DNA of 64,000 bases from Phylloscopus collybita (Eukaryota > Chordata > Aves > Passeriformes > Phylloscopidae). Shown one piece after another: positions 36,937 through 48,239 of the stretch (position 1 is its first letter; every line of letters begins with the position of its first letter). The stretch is taken from the NCBI GenBank assembly GCA_027886175.1, contig JAJNNQ010000026.1, positions 30,894,001-30,958,000 on the forward strand, read 5' to 3'. A program made the position numbers and the translations under genes. The notes below the pieces were generated by a model, which made no database searches, was not told the origin of the DNA, and was given only the letters and a program-made list of their open reading frames with translations.

Positions 36937-39793
36937 GAAAAGGATTAGATATGAAGGAAGGTGGGAGTGAACAAAAAGTTAAGAAATGATTGCAGTGCTT
37001 GTCATATCTTAAGTATTAACTTCATTAAAACTCTTTATAAAGGGTAAAATTTGTTGCAGTTTTGGGAAATTTGTGGAAAGTGCTGATACTAAGTATTTGT
37101 TTTAACTTAGGTCTGGCTGTTTAATAGTTGCTCAGAATAATTCAGTTAATAGCGTGGCTGTCTTTGCAATCATGAAGAATTTATCACATCACATCATGCT
37201 TTTTGAACAGAAGCAAATTGAATACTGTGGTATTCCAGTTTTTACCAAAAAAATATAATATGCCAGTATGTTAAATGCTTTCAATTTTCTAAAGTATACT
37301 ATAAATTGAATGATTGTCTGACATAGAAAAATGGCACCTTGTACATATTGATATATGTAGAACTTGATATACTGGGTATCTAAGTGCTTTCATAGGTTTA
37401 AGTCTTCCATCTAAACTCCACTTTGAAGGCAAAGTCCTATTTGTAAAACCTTTCTATTTCTGGTGGTGCCACAATCACTCTATATGGTATTATAAATTTA
37501 ATAAATATTTGGGAAGCTTGCAGTATAAAATATGTTATTTTGCCAAATATTTATAGGTACTCACATATATATATTTTTTTTTCTATCTCTCTGTCTATTT
37601 AGTTAGGCCCTTGGTTGTATAGTTTATACCTCTGAAGCCTCAAGGCTTTCTAGAGCCTTGAGTCGCTGAAGTCTCAAGCTTGTCTGAGTAGGAAATTACA
37701 CAGAGTTCACCCAGGCTGTAACCTGCAATATCTAGCTGATTCCATGCTATTGATTCTCTCCATGGGAGTTATAGAAACCTGCTCCACTAATCATTCTTGC
37801 TCCAAATAGTTATGACCACAGGAGCTCAGTAAGATGCTGTAGTCTTTACTGTTGTCTACTCCTCAGCAAGTATACACACTACATATCAAAATGTGCCCAA
37901 TCGAAGCAGCCAACGGGAGAGTTCTTAAAAAGACCTTTTTTCAATGTTTGGCTTTTACAGACTAAAAAATAAGCCCTGCACACCTTGGATACACATAGGT
38001 GTAGTTGTTCTGTCTAGATATTTTACATAATTGTATATTTATTCCAGTTTATTCTGTTATTTTTTATTGTTGAGATAAAATACATATAATTACACCAAAT
38101 CATAAAGTTAAATTTAAATTGAATTTAAACTGGCAGTGTATTCCCCATGTCTGGTTGCCTTTTCCCCCTAGTAGAGTATTTCCATCATTTTCATATCTGG
38201 GAAAATTTGCTCCCTTCAGTTTTGGTTTTTTTTTCTTAATATGGTCTGTAGACAGTGCAAAGACAAAGATATATAAAGAAAACTATTTAAAATTTCAGGG
38301 AGCAGAATAATCATCTGCATCCCTTATTCCACTGAGCATAGGAGAATGGTGGTTAATGTTGGGTATGTGAAGTTGTGTTTTATCTACTGGTCTTTGACAT
38401 TTACAAATAGGACCAAAGGACAAACAGTATCTTCTCCGTGAGGTTTTCAACCAAAAAACAGGTGGGCTTATGGCTTACTCATTAAGGTGTATTTTCCATG
38501 TTTTTTTCTCTCATATATTATGACTAGATAATTGAAAAATAGTAGTGTGTGCTTCAGTTTGTACATTTTCAAAGCAGTGTGCCATAATTGTCATCTGTAG
38601 TTGATAAGAGACTTTGATAAATCTGTTCTGTTGTCATTGTCTTGGTAGATTCCAAATTGTCATTACCCAGAGTGTACTCCATACAAAGTGAAACAAACAT
38701 AGTCTAACAGTCAAAGCAAAAATAAACCAAAATGTAATTCCTGATACATAGTGTAATGATCCCACTGAAGGTGTCACACATGTTTTTCAGGGTCCATCCT
38801 CCTCTTTTGTTTCACAATCTGGAAAGCTAAGGTAGGCACTGCAGGTACCTCATTCTAACTGTATACATTGTATTCACTCAATGTGGCACCTTGAGGAGTA
38901 GGTGACATGACTACTCGGATTTACTCAAAGGTGGTTTGGTAATGTACTCATCTCCATCTTAAGTGGGGCATAAACCTTTGTGCCTTTCACTGGACCCAAG
39001 ACAACATACAAGACGTGCAGCACCCAGTTACTAAAAGGAGTTTTTGAAAACGTTGTCTCATGTGAAATATACCCATGTACAACACATGTCAAAAGAGTAA
39101 ATGTTAGTAATACCATTATGGGACCCTGTTTTTAGAACATATTTGCATATATCCATAAAGCTGAGTGTATATACACAAAGACATGTTTCAATAATCAGAT
39201 TAGTAGGATTTTTGAACTACATTAAAGGTCTTGTAAGTTTTGTAAGCTGTATCTTGACATCAGATGGAACTACTTTGGTATCAATTATCACATAGAATTT
39301 ACAACCACAGAAATACGGAAGAGTTTTTTTAAGAAAACTAATGTTTTATACCTAGAATAATAATTAAAGCTTGGCCCCTGAAGATTAGCTTTTATGCTGT
39401 AGTTTACATTTGATAGTACACAGTTGTCAGCAAGCAGTTTTTCAAACATAGGCTGCAGTTACTTAGTTAAATTATTTTGGTAGACAGTCTCCCAGGAGTA
39501 CATAAAGAAAGGTTTGCATTCACCTTGATAGAACCAATACACTCTAATTGAGACTGTTATGCTTGATTATGATCCAGATGTGAAATTTTTGAATGGATTT
39601 TGCCATCATAAATCTCTTAAAAGATCAGCATGTATCACAACAGGAAACTTGGAAGTGTTCCAGTAAAATACTCCTTGAAACAGAAAAAAATGCACAATGT
39701 CTTGTTAATGCACATACTTTCGACACATTGTTTTCCACAAATTTATATGATATTTATGCACAGTATAACACTTTGGAATGTTGCTTTCTTCAG

Positions 39794-39918
39794 GTGTCTT
39801 GCTGGATTTTCAGGACAATTTTGTGAAATAGAAGTTAATGAGTGTAATTCATCACCTTGTCTACATGGCTCAACCTGTGCTGATCATATCAATGGATACA
39901 CTTGTAAATGTCAACAAG
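39794..39918 (+). CDS. EYS: EGF-repeat exon A of probable eyes shut homolog (EYS)
   Basis: Internal coding exon of a secreted multi-EGF protein. The acceptor follows a pyrimidine-rich tract ending in CAG, and the donor is CAAG|GTAACT. The exon starts with the third base of a codon (phase 2) and ends one base into a codon (phase 1), 125 bp in all. It encodes the last two cysteines of a preceding EGF repeat (CLAGFSGQFCE), then Glu-Val-Asn-Glu-Cys, which begins a calcium-binding-type EGF. Five of that repeat's six cysteines lie here and the sixth is in the next exon. The repeat carries C-N-S-S-P-C, an O-glucose consensus; C-L-H-G-S-T-C, an O-fucose consensus; and C-A-D-H-I-N-G-Y-T-C-K-C, a beta-hydroxylation consensus. 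EYS is a photoreceptor matrix protein with many such repeats. Exon identity is strong. The EYS name is inferred, and another large EGF protein such as a Crumbs or Notch relative is the alternative. Confidence 0.72.
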
Positions 39919-42900
39919 GTAACTGCCATATGACAGAGCATTCTTAAACAATGATAGTTTTGAATTATCAGTTTTACTAGTGAGAAAATTGTTAAATCAT
40001 GCCAAGCTCTTTTGTTGTATATGAACTATAAGGTACAAAAATGTTGTCTCTTTGGCAAGCTTTTTGAATGAAATATAAAGAAAATTAACTACTCTAGTAA
40101 ACATATGAGAAAGGCTTCAAAATAAAACCAGCTGACTGAAGGAGTCTGAACTATTATCCTAGAGCCAGGCTTATTGTTTGTGGTCTTTACTCATGTAACT
40201 AACTGACCAAACCATCAAATAGTCACTGTTTAACAGCAAAATAATTTCACTACCTGTAGAATGAGATTGACTAAAAAGAAATTCTGAACCTTTTAACTAA
40301 CATTTTTATTATTATCCTCAGTGTTGGTATTGTAAGACATACTCATGCTTATTCTGCTGGCTGGGATTAGAAGAATTTTTTAAAAACATTATAAATAGAG
40401 TGAAAAAAGGCACTTTCTTAAAAAGTGGCAACTTTTTTCTAGTTCTGACAGATCAACTAAAACAGGTCAAGTGGCTTACAAAAATATAAGAGATTTAGCA
40501 TTTATGACAAAACAAAGGTCATAATCGGCCTGCATTTTCATGCAATCACAAATTTAATCTGTTCAGTACTACTTACACTTTCCTGTCATGTCTACTAATA
40601 AAAAGCCTTTTCTCAACATAAGTACTATTTCTAATCCATATACATAACTAGCATTCTGCTCTGTTTGTTACTCATAAATTAAGAAATATATGAATACCTG
40701 CCTCCTGAAAATGTAATTTTTCAATTTAAATCTATTTACTATTTTACTGACTTGCACTGCTGAATGATTTCTGTGATAGCACTGACACAAGGTTTCTTAT
40801 TGGTTATTTTAGAGATTATTTAGATATATTCTAGATGATAAATAATCTGTTAACCCATGCTACCTCCATATATCTGATCTAGTTACTCTGTGCCAAATAT
40901 GTTCACATTGTTGGTTTCAATTTACAAGCAAAAACATATATAGCAAATTCTCCTGAAGTCAAGTGACTATATATTACACTTTTCTAGAGACTTTCTACTC
41001 ATACTTGTTCTACATTTAAAAGAAAGCACATAGTGAATTGAATATTAATATATATTCCATTTTTTTTCACTTTGAATTCATCCAAAGGCAGTTTACAAAA
41101 CTATATGTAAGAAATTTTATTCAAAAAGGTATGGAAGATACTGAAGCAAATAGACACATGCAAATAATGAGTCAATTTGGCAGTTAATTAATTTGTTTAA
41201 TTGGTAATAAGGAATGATTTTCTAACATGTAAGACTTAAATCGAAGTATCTTTGGCTTACTAATTATGTGTAGGACTATGTTGCTTACAGCTTAATAATT
41301 TTTAGCAACTTCTTTTAGTGTCAAAGACATACTTGATAATTCAGAAAAACACTATAATTCTGATGTATGAACCAATGACTGAAAAATCTTTGGACTTAGT
41401 CCTACAGAATTCATGATAATAAAGATCTTTCTGATCTTAAAAATCTGAGTCATGACCTAACTTCAGTACTATGTATCCACCTGGTACTACATATGGCCAT
41501 ATCCCTCTCCACTGATATTAATGACTTAAAAACTTAAAAGATGTATTTTTTAGTCATTAAAGTGCTTCACACAGAATACATTGCCAAGTCCATTTTTTTC
41601 CTTATTTTTAAAGCTTATTAAAATAATACATCAAAGATATTTTAATATAGGCATTTAAAAATTGCTCACTAGCCAAGGACTGTGATTGCTGTCTCTATGC
41701 AACATCCAAATTCTTGGTATAAGTAGAAACTTCTTTGGGGTCTTGGAACTCACTCCTACAGCTAACATGTTTTAAACACTCACCAGCCTAAGCATAATCT
41801 GTCTTTCTTTTATATTCTTTTTAAGAACACCATAAGTTAGGAGGGGTGAAAGATCTGTAAATTACTTTTCCACCAGGTAAAAACACAGAAAAAGAACCAC
41901 ATGCATTAAGTATATACAAAATTTTTGCATATCTTGGAGTTTTTTTTAATTAATACAGTATTTTCAAATGTTATTCTAAAAAATGAGTCCCTAAAACAGC
42001 GGAAGAGATGAGAAGGTTACAGCTCTGAAAAGGAGTGAATTCAAAGTGGCAGGGCAAACTTTGAGAGGAATAACTTTTTCAAAGTTTCACAACTGAAGAA
42101 AGGGATTAGAAAAAAAAAATATCATCCAGAGAGAGAAAGTAGAATACATAGGGAAAAAAATCTGCTTTTTTTCAGGCTTTGACCATTTAGGGAGTGGGGA
42201 TTTTCTGGTCTGTAAAGGCAACAATGGGAAAGAGCTGGGCAGATACTCTGCTATACCCCTCAACAGATTCCCTGTTGTAATTTAATGACATGGAAAAGGG
42301 ATAGTACCAAGACTGAAATAGGAACAAGGCAGATGATTGCAGCCTTCCAAAAAACCTCCAGAGAACAAAGTGAAGCATGTGGTGACAGCATGAGATACCA
42401 GGAAAGGGAATGGATTTAGCTCTGACAAATGCGTTTTGTAATGGATCATGAATTTTGTCAGCTATTGTCCCAGTAGCAGGCCCCATACCCTTAGAATAAT
42501 AGATGCACATTCAGATTCTGTGGCTGCAGCTTCAGGCTGTTCAGGTGCAGAAGCAGCATGGAGAGATTTAAACTGTATTCTAACAGTACCTCAGACAAAC
42601 AACAACAGCAGCCTTTGGAACTAATAGCAGGCTCATGGATGAGTCTGGATGGTGAAGTCTTTAGGCAGACTGCTCTTCTACCAGGGCAGCTAAAGCAACT
42701 CTGGATGTAACAGGTGAATCCATTCGATGCATGCTCTGAGGCAAAGTCTGAACAGTGGCAACCAGATTTGTAACAGCTGAGGACTGCTAGGGGGCTTTTG
42801 GGGCTGTTTCTTTGTTAGTTTGTTTAGAAATAATAAAATGAAGAAAAAAAATCTCTAATGGGTGGTGGGAATATCATGGTAGAAGGTGTGATATTCTTGA

Positions 42901-43430
42901 ATAACCAGCCATATTTTACAGAATTCTTGGCTTGTATTTACCAAGCAAATGGACTGATTCCATTGCAGCTTAGCCTACAAGGAGCAAGTTCCAGACAGGC
43001 TTAAATTGCATTCTCTAAAACATGGCTTCAAGATGAGTATTTAGCTTAATTTGTGGTGTACTTACTTTTAAAGAAAATCTTTGTAAGAAATACGTACCGA
43101 TAAAATTTCCAGTAGTCTGACTAATGAACTGTGAGAAGACAGAATCTCATAGTGTTCAAACACAAAGCTGTACTTGCTCAGAAATTTTCCTCCTCATTCA
43201 TCTGGTACAGTAATCTCCAAGTTTCTCTTTTAAACTTTTTTCCTTTATTTTTTTCTTCTCTGAGAAAACACATCCCAAAAGAGTTCATGTTCGTCCCATA
43301 ATACATGTATATCCCTGTATATGTGAGAATGGATGATAACTACCCATAGCTTTGTTCCATTGACACTCAGAAAATTGATGTAGATTTTGAGTCTCGCTTT
43401 GGGGGTTTGCTTTGCTTTTTTTTCTGACAG
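39919..43430 (+). other. Intron between exons A and B
   Basis: A 3512-bp phase-1 intron with GT-AG ends. It is AT-rich. I recognised no LTR or CR1 in it. The segment near 42000-42800 is somewhat richer in G and C and could be an old decayed repeat, but no family was identified. No additional EGF-coding exon was seen. Confidence 0.7.
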
Positions 43431-43555
43431 GATGGGAGGGCCTCCATTGTGAGTTGGATGTTGATGAGTGCATGTCCAACCCCTGCATACACGGTATCTG
43501 TGTTCAAAAGGAGCCCAGCTTTGGTTATTCCTGTTTTTGCAAGCCAGGATTTGTG
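43431..43555 (+). CDS. EYS: EGF-repeat exon B of probable eyes shut homolog (EYS)
   Basis: Second exon of the same gene. It follows a T-rich tract ending CTGACAG and ends at GTG|GTGAGC. Its first two bases complete the codon left open by exon A, giving Gly, and it then reads W-E-G-L-H-C-E, which supplies the sixth cysteine of that EGF. The next repeat starts with D-V-D-E-C and has cysteines 1 to 5 in this exon, with C-M-S-N-P-C as another O-glucose consensus. Between cysteines 3 and 4 the hydroxylation-site Asp/Asn is replaced by Gln, and the Ser/Thr needed for O-fucose is Ile. The exon ends after Gly-Phe-Val at phase 0. Its length of 125 bp equals that of exon A. The intron from exon A is 3512 bp. 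Exon confidence is high. The gene name is inferred from architecture. Confidence 0.72.
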
Positions 43556-44302
43556 GTGAGCTGCTGAAATTCTTTCTTATCTTTCTTTTTACCTGGCTAT
43601 TCAACATTGCACAGAAAATATTGTATGTAAGCCTTTTTCTTTTTAAGCTTGCTCAGAATTGTTGATATACTTGTTGAATGAAATGGAATCACAGAAGTGA
43701 CGTATGCTATTTTCAAGGAATTCACCAGGAATTTCTCCCTGTTCCAGTGACTCTTTGTCTACAATTTTGTAAAGTCTGTATTTTACCATAAGGGCTTGGT
43801 AGGTAAAAATGAATCTTAAAAATGCAAATAAGCTGACTAAATTTGCTGACAAACTATTCTGAGAAGGAAAAAGCTATCTCATAAAAATTAATACCATTTT
43901 TGAAAGGTGGTTTTTACAGAGTAGAATGAGTAACATTGATAGTTCCCACAGACCATGGTAACTGTTGTCTTTTTGCCTTCTAAAGAAGATTGGCTTTCAA
44001 AAAAAATTCCAAGTGATGGTGAAGGATATATCACTTGAGGGCCATTCTTTTTATATGGAAATCAGTCAGATCCTTATGTTAAAATAATCTTATTTTTTCA
44101 TTAAATATTCATGCTTATCTTACATGAACAACTGTAATGGACAAGGTCAGTTACACATTTTTTTTACCATTTATGACTCACAAAAAAAAAACAACAACAA
44201 AAAAAAAAAAACAACAACAAAAAAAAACAAAAAACAAAAACAAACAAACAAAAAAAAAACAAAAAAACCCCAAAACAAACAAAAAAAAACCAAAAAAAAC
44301 CA

Positions 44303-44333
<31 letters not shown>

Positions 44334-46992
44334 CAAAACTTAATTCTAAATAAAACCACCAGAGAGAAAGATTAAATTCTGCTTAGAGAAATTATTTTTT
44401 CAATTAGTGTAAAATTTATTGGTTCAAGTCAGTGTTTGTGTGATGCTGTAGAGACCAGAAGTACAAATAAACCCAAAACTGGGTTAGAAGGTGGATAGAT
44501 TAATTGTTATTCAAATTACTCTTCTGAATGTTAGCCTGGGCCAGGGAGACTTTGATTTACTTATCACCAAAAGTTGGAATGGTATATTCGGTGAGTTACC
44601 AGATGCTAGCTCTGCTTGTTTTCTTCCTGTTTTCTTCCCAAAGTATTCATTAATAGCTCACTGATGAAGGAGCTAGATAGATATTTGACCCATGGGGGCA
44701 GTTTTTCTGTTAGTACATAGCTTTTAATCATACAGTATGTTGCAGAACAAGCAAGCCCTTGCAGAAGGAAAAGTAACAAGCCTTTGAAGCAGCTGAAATT
44801 TAAGATGTATCATCTTTGGGTTTTATTCCATTATTCATTTTTCCATCTTCAGTCCCTCCAATTCCACTATGCTTTGGGAAGGAATATAAAAGTAAGAAAA
44901 CACAGTGGGTGACCACCACAGAAACATTTTTAATATACCTATCTTCAGCGTCCAAGATAAGAAGCTATGGTCTAAACCCCTCAAGAGGTATATTTGTTAG
45001 TCCTCAATGGGTCCTGGTTCCTAACCATAAGTAGGTCTGAAGTGGAAACAGTGAAACTCACCGAGAAATAAGTATTCAAGGAACTCCAGCTTTAATGTGT
45101 ATGTAAATCTTCTGTAGTCTATATCTGTCCTGCTACCCAAAGTATGGATCATAAAACATAGATTGTGAAATCTCATAAATTTTGAGAAGAAAAGCATAGC
45201 CAGTGGTATATGAAATAAATGTTTACTTTTTAAGTGGAATCATCTATAGTCATATACCTACTTTCAAATACAAGTCTGCAAAAGCTAAATGATTCCATCC
45301 CCCTGAATGGAAATTGTTAAGGCATTTAGAGGCACTTTCAAAGCTATCAAATTTATCTATGACTACTTAATGTACCCTTCATGCACACTGGAGGTTATCC
45401 ACATCTGCTTTGTTTCTATGAGTCATAAAATCGTAATCAAATGCTCTTTGCCATTAAATGTAGTAGTCATAAAAATGTACTAATCTGTCACAGGAAAGTC
45501 AGAATGAAACATAAGTTTTATAGGATTAAGAACGATTATGAGCTTGCTCAAACTGATCATTTGTTCTATGTGTGGAATTAGAAAAGAGCAAGGAGGAAAT
45601 GCATTGAAAGTGTCACAATAATTGGCCTGTTTTTCCTTTGTGCTTTAGAACACTGAAACAGTGAGCGATTTTATGAGATGCCATGAATTTACCAGATAGC
45701 TCATCTGCTTGCCAAAACAAATTAAGAAATTGATTGAAACAACCATGAATGTATCTAGATCATTCAAAACCCATCAATTTAATCTCTTCTGTTTTAAACT
45801 CCGAATAATTTAAATTACTTGTGAAAAAAGTAATTTCAGTTTTCAGGTCTACATTTCTTCCTCTCTCACTCTTGTCCTTCCTACTGTTTCTTAATATCAT
45901 AAATTAATATAATAGAGTTGACAGAGATCTTGGAAAATGCAAGGTGTCCCAAGTTCTGTGTGAATAGTTAGCCAGGTAGACATGAAAGACTATTTAAGCA
46001 TTTGTCTGAAGCAAAGTGTATAATGAACACATGCTTCTTGAGCTCTAGAGAAGGCTTGGATTTTTTTACATGTGCCCCACTTGCAGGAGAAGATTCAGTC
46101 AGAAATTACCACATGATGATATGTTGTCAGAGATGTATGTCTTCAGGGATGACAGTGTGCATATTTTAAATAGTTATCCAAGTATGTAGTATCTTTCTAG
46201 GGTAGCTGTTTGCTGCCTCTCTTTACGTAGCCTATTAGTTCGTTGCAACAGAAGTGAAAACAAAATGAACACAGGCCTGACTTCAGCATATATTTATTTT
46301 ACTCTTCAAGAATGCATTTAATTCGCATAATTATTTCCTTGCCTTTTTTACAGGCCACTGAATATGAATATTTTTACTTTATTACATGGGAGGACTTTTC
46401 TGACTTCCCATGAATTGTTACTCTTGATAAAAAATAGGAAATGAATGCCGGGTCCAATTTGAGACTGGCACTATATTTTTCTTTTTCTAAGTGTTATCTG
46501 TGAATGCAAGGTATTAACAGGGAGCTGTGTGCAGATTTGGTAACAACAGACAACAAACAACAGGCTGCAATGTACAAAAGGAGAGAACATTGGCTTGCAA
46601 GTCAGAGCAAGCCATAGGTTTTTAGACAGCTAAGTCCACTGCAAAAAGTCTTTTGTAAACCTACATACTAACTGAAGATTATTATTTTAACTAGTTTTTA
46701 TTATAGTAAGAATATTGTCTTTGATACTTGGAAATTAAGAGACTGTAGGGAAATTATTTTTATTGATAATCAGAGTCAAAATTTCACTTAGATAAAATTT
46801 AAAATCTACAACTATACTATTAAATTAGTTAAGGAATATTTTCCACATGATATTTCCCTTTGCAAATGTAAACAGCTTAGTATAAGCAAACAATATTTTA
46901 GAATCAGAAGAAAGAAATAATTGTAACTAACATCACTATAAGATGTAAATTGCCTTCAAAAATGGGTTTTTTTTTTGAAAACTCTCTTTCAG
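43556..46992 (+). other. Intron between exons B and C
   Basis: A 3437-bp phase-0 intron with GT-AG ends. Its most obvious content is the A/C-only low-complexity tract at 44179-44339. The rest is AT-rich single-copy-looking sequence with no recognised transposable element or exon. Confidence 0.7.
44179..44339 (+). repeat. 161-base A/C-only tract
   Basis: 161 consecutive bases without G or T, grading from CAACAA through long A-runs to regular CAAAA pentanucleotides at the right end. It lies inside the intron between exons B and C. Overlapping Lys/Gln/Asn-rich and Phe-rich frames are not genes. Confidence 0.97.
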
Positions 46993-47245
46993 GGACGAAG
47001 CTGTGAGCTTAATTACAATGATTGTCTTATACACTCCTGCTCCACTGGGTTTCTTTGTGTTGATGGAATAAACAATATCACCTGTTTACCTACTATGCCC
47101 CAAAGCAAGAAATTTCTCACTGAAGTAGCTGAAGGGCTTCCTGCTGAAATTTTAGACAATGATCTTCCATCAGCACTGGCTGTGTCTATGGAACTTTGGT
47201 CTAAACATGTTTCTCCAGATTTTCATGAGGAAGAGGTGTCCCAAG
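46993..47245 (+). CDS. EYS: Exon C: EGF remnant plus acidic linker, probable EYS
   Basis: Third exon, 253 bp, with acceptor TCTCTTTCAG and donor CCAAG|GTGAGT. It begins at phase 0, matching the end of exon B, and ends at phase 1. Gly-Arg-Ser-Cys-Glu closes the preceding EGF. A further EGF-like unit follows, starting N-Y-N-D-C, but only four cysteines are present. After Ile-Thr-Cys-Leu-Pro the sequence becomes a cysteine-free, Leu/Glu/Asp/Ser-rich segment of about 50 residues. There is one N-glycosylation sequon (Asn-Ile-Thr). In EYS an N-terminal EGF array is followed by a poorly conserved linker and then alternating laminin-G and EGF domains. This exon looks like that transition. The next exon should begin by supplying two codon bases, and none meeting this was confidently found in the remaining 16.7 kb. 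Confidence 0.68.
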
Positions 47246-48029
47246 GTGAGTAGAAAGAGCTTCTGAACAATGCATATATCAAACTTCTTTCCTTGTTAAT
47301 GCTTCTAAAATGGTAAGACTATTGGAAATATAATAATTTTAATTATTAATTTTTTTTTTAATTTCATGTATTCCCCTCTATCTTTTTGTATTTACTCCAA
47401 CATCCTTTCTTAATTGCATTTATATGTAACTGTAAAACTACTCTTTTGTCTCAAAAGAATTTTTCCCAGAATTTTTCACATCCAGTAAGGAAAACTCTAC
47501 TTTCTCTTAGCTGAGTTTTCAGTTTTCCACAATGTACTATTTCATATGGCTCATATTGTGTTCAGTAATCTCTGATTCTAATGACAATCTTCCTTTCTTC
47601 CTTGGCTAGTCAGCAGGAGAGAAAGATAATTTGACTTATTCCATGGGGTCTTTGATTCTTTCTTCCTAGTTCACATGTTTTCTGAGAGCTTCTTTTTCTG
47701 TGCAAGTAATTTTTTTTGACTAAAAATATATTGGACAAACCTCTCAAAGTCTCTGCTATTCTAATTGTTTGTAGTGATGTTTTTGGAAAACCAAAAATTG
47801 CCTTTCCTGTTATTTTAAAAATTTTTTTTAAAAAAGTCAAAAGTAACAGAAATGCAACATTTTATTGTGAAGATTGTACCTTCATGGTGGCCTCTTCATT
47901 TTACTAAAAATAGTATTATACATGTAGCGTGCATCAGGCATTCTCTTTACAGATAGTTTCAGAATATTTTGCCTATATATCTCTTCAAAATGATTACTTC
48001 TATGAAAAACAAGCTGAGTACTCTTTTGT

Positions 48030-48168
48030 TGTTTTGATAGGGTTTTCTTTGTTTGTGTTTTTGTTTTGGTAGGATTTTTTTTCTGGTTGATTTTTTTCTT
48101 GCTTTGATTTTGCTTTGTGTTTTTGTTTTTGGGGTTTTGTTTGGGTTTTTTGTTGGTTTTTTTTTCGG
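48030..48168 (+). repeat. T/G-rich low-complexity tract
   Basis: T-dominated sequence with GTTTT, GGTTTT and GTTTG units. Confidence 0.85.
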
Positions 48169-48217
48169 GTAAATGAGTTTTAGAGCATGTTGGCTTTTGG
48201 TATACAGAATTCTTTGG

Positions 48218-48239
48218 GATTGATTGATTGATTGATTGA
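48218..48239 (+). repeat. (GATT)5 microsatellite
   Basis: Five perfect GATT units followed by GA. Confidence 0.9.

Larger units (their letters stand above)
28449..39793. other. Non-coding stretch, presumed intron upstream of exon A
   Basis: A phase-2 intron is expected to end at 39793. Simple repeats present are A22 at 29289-29310, (TTTA)n at 32642-32671, an A/C-only tract at 33784-33869 and a G/T-rich tract at 36831-36936. A GC-richer block at about 36290-36660 resembles an LTR in composition but lacks a target duplication. A short near-repeat of AGTATTTAAAAATTAA occurs twice near 29880-29930. No upstream EGF exon was recognised. Confidence 0.55.

Noticed and set aside
42187..42510. 107-codon minus-strand frame inside the intron between exons A and B
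   Set aside because: No recognised domain, no splice support, and it lies in a patch that looks like decayed repeat.
44124..44375. Lys/Asn/Gln-rich frames and an opposite Phe-rich frame
   Set aside because: They are produced by the A/C-only low-complexity tract and have no protein family resemblance.
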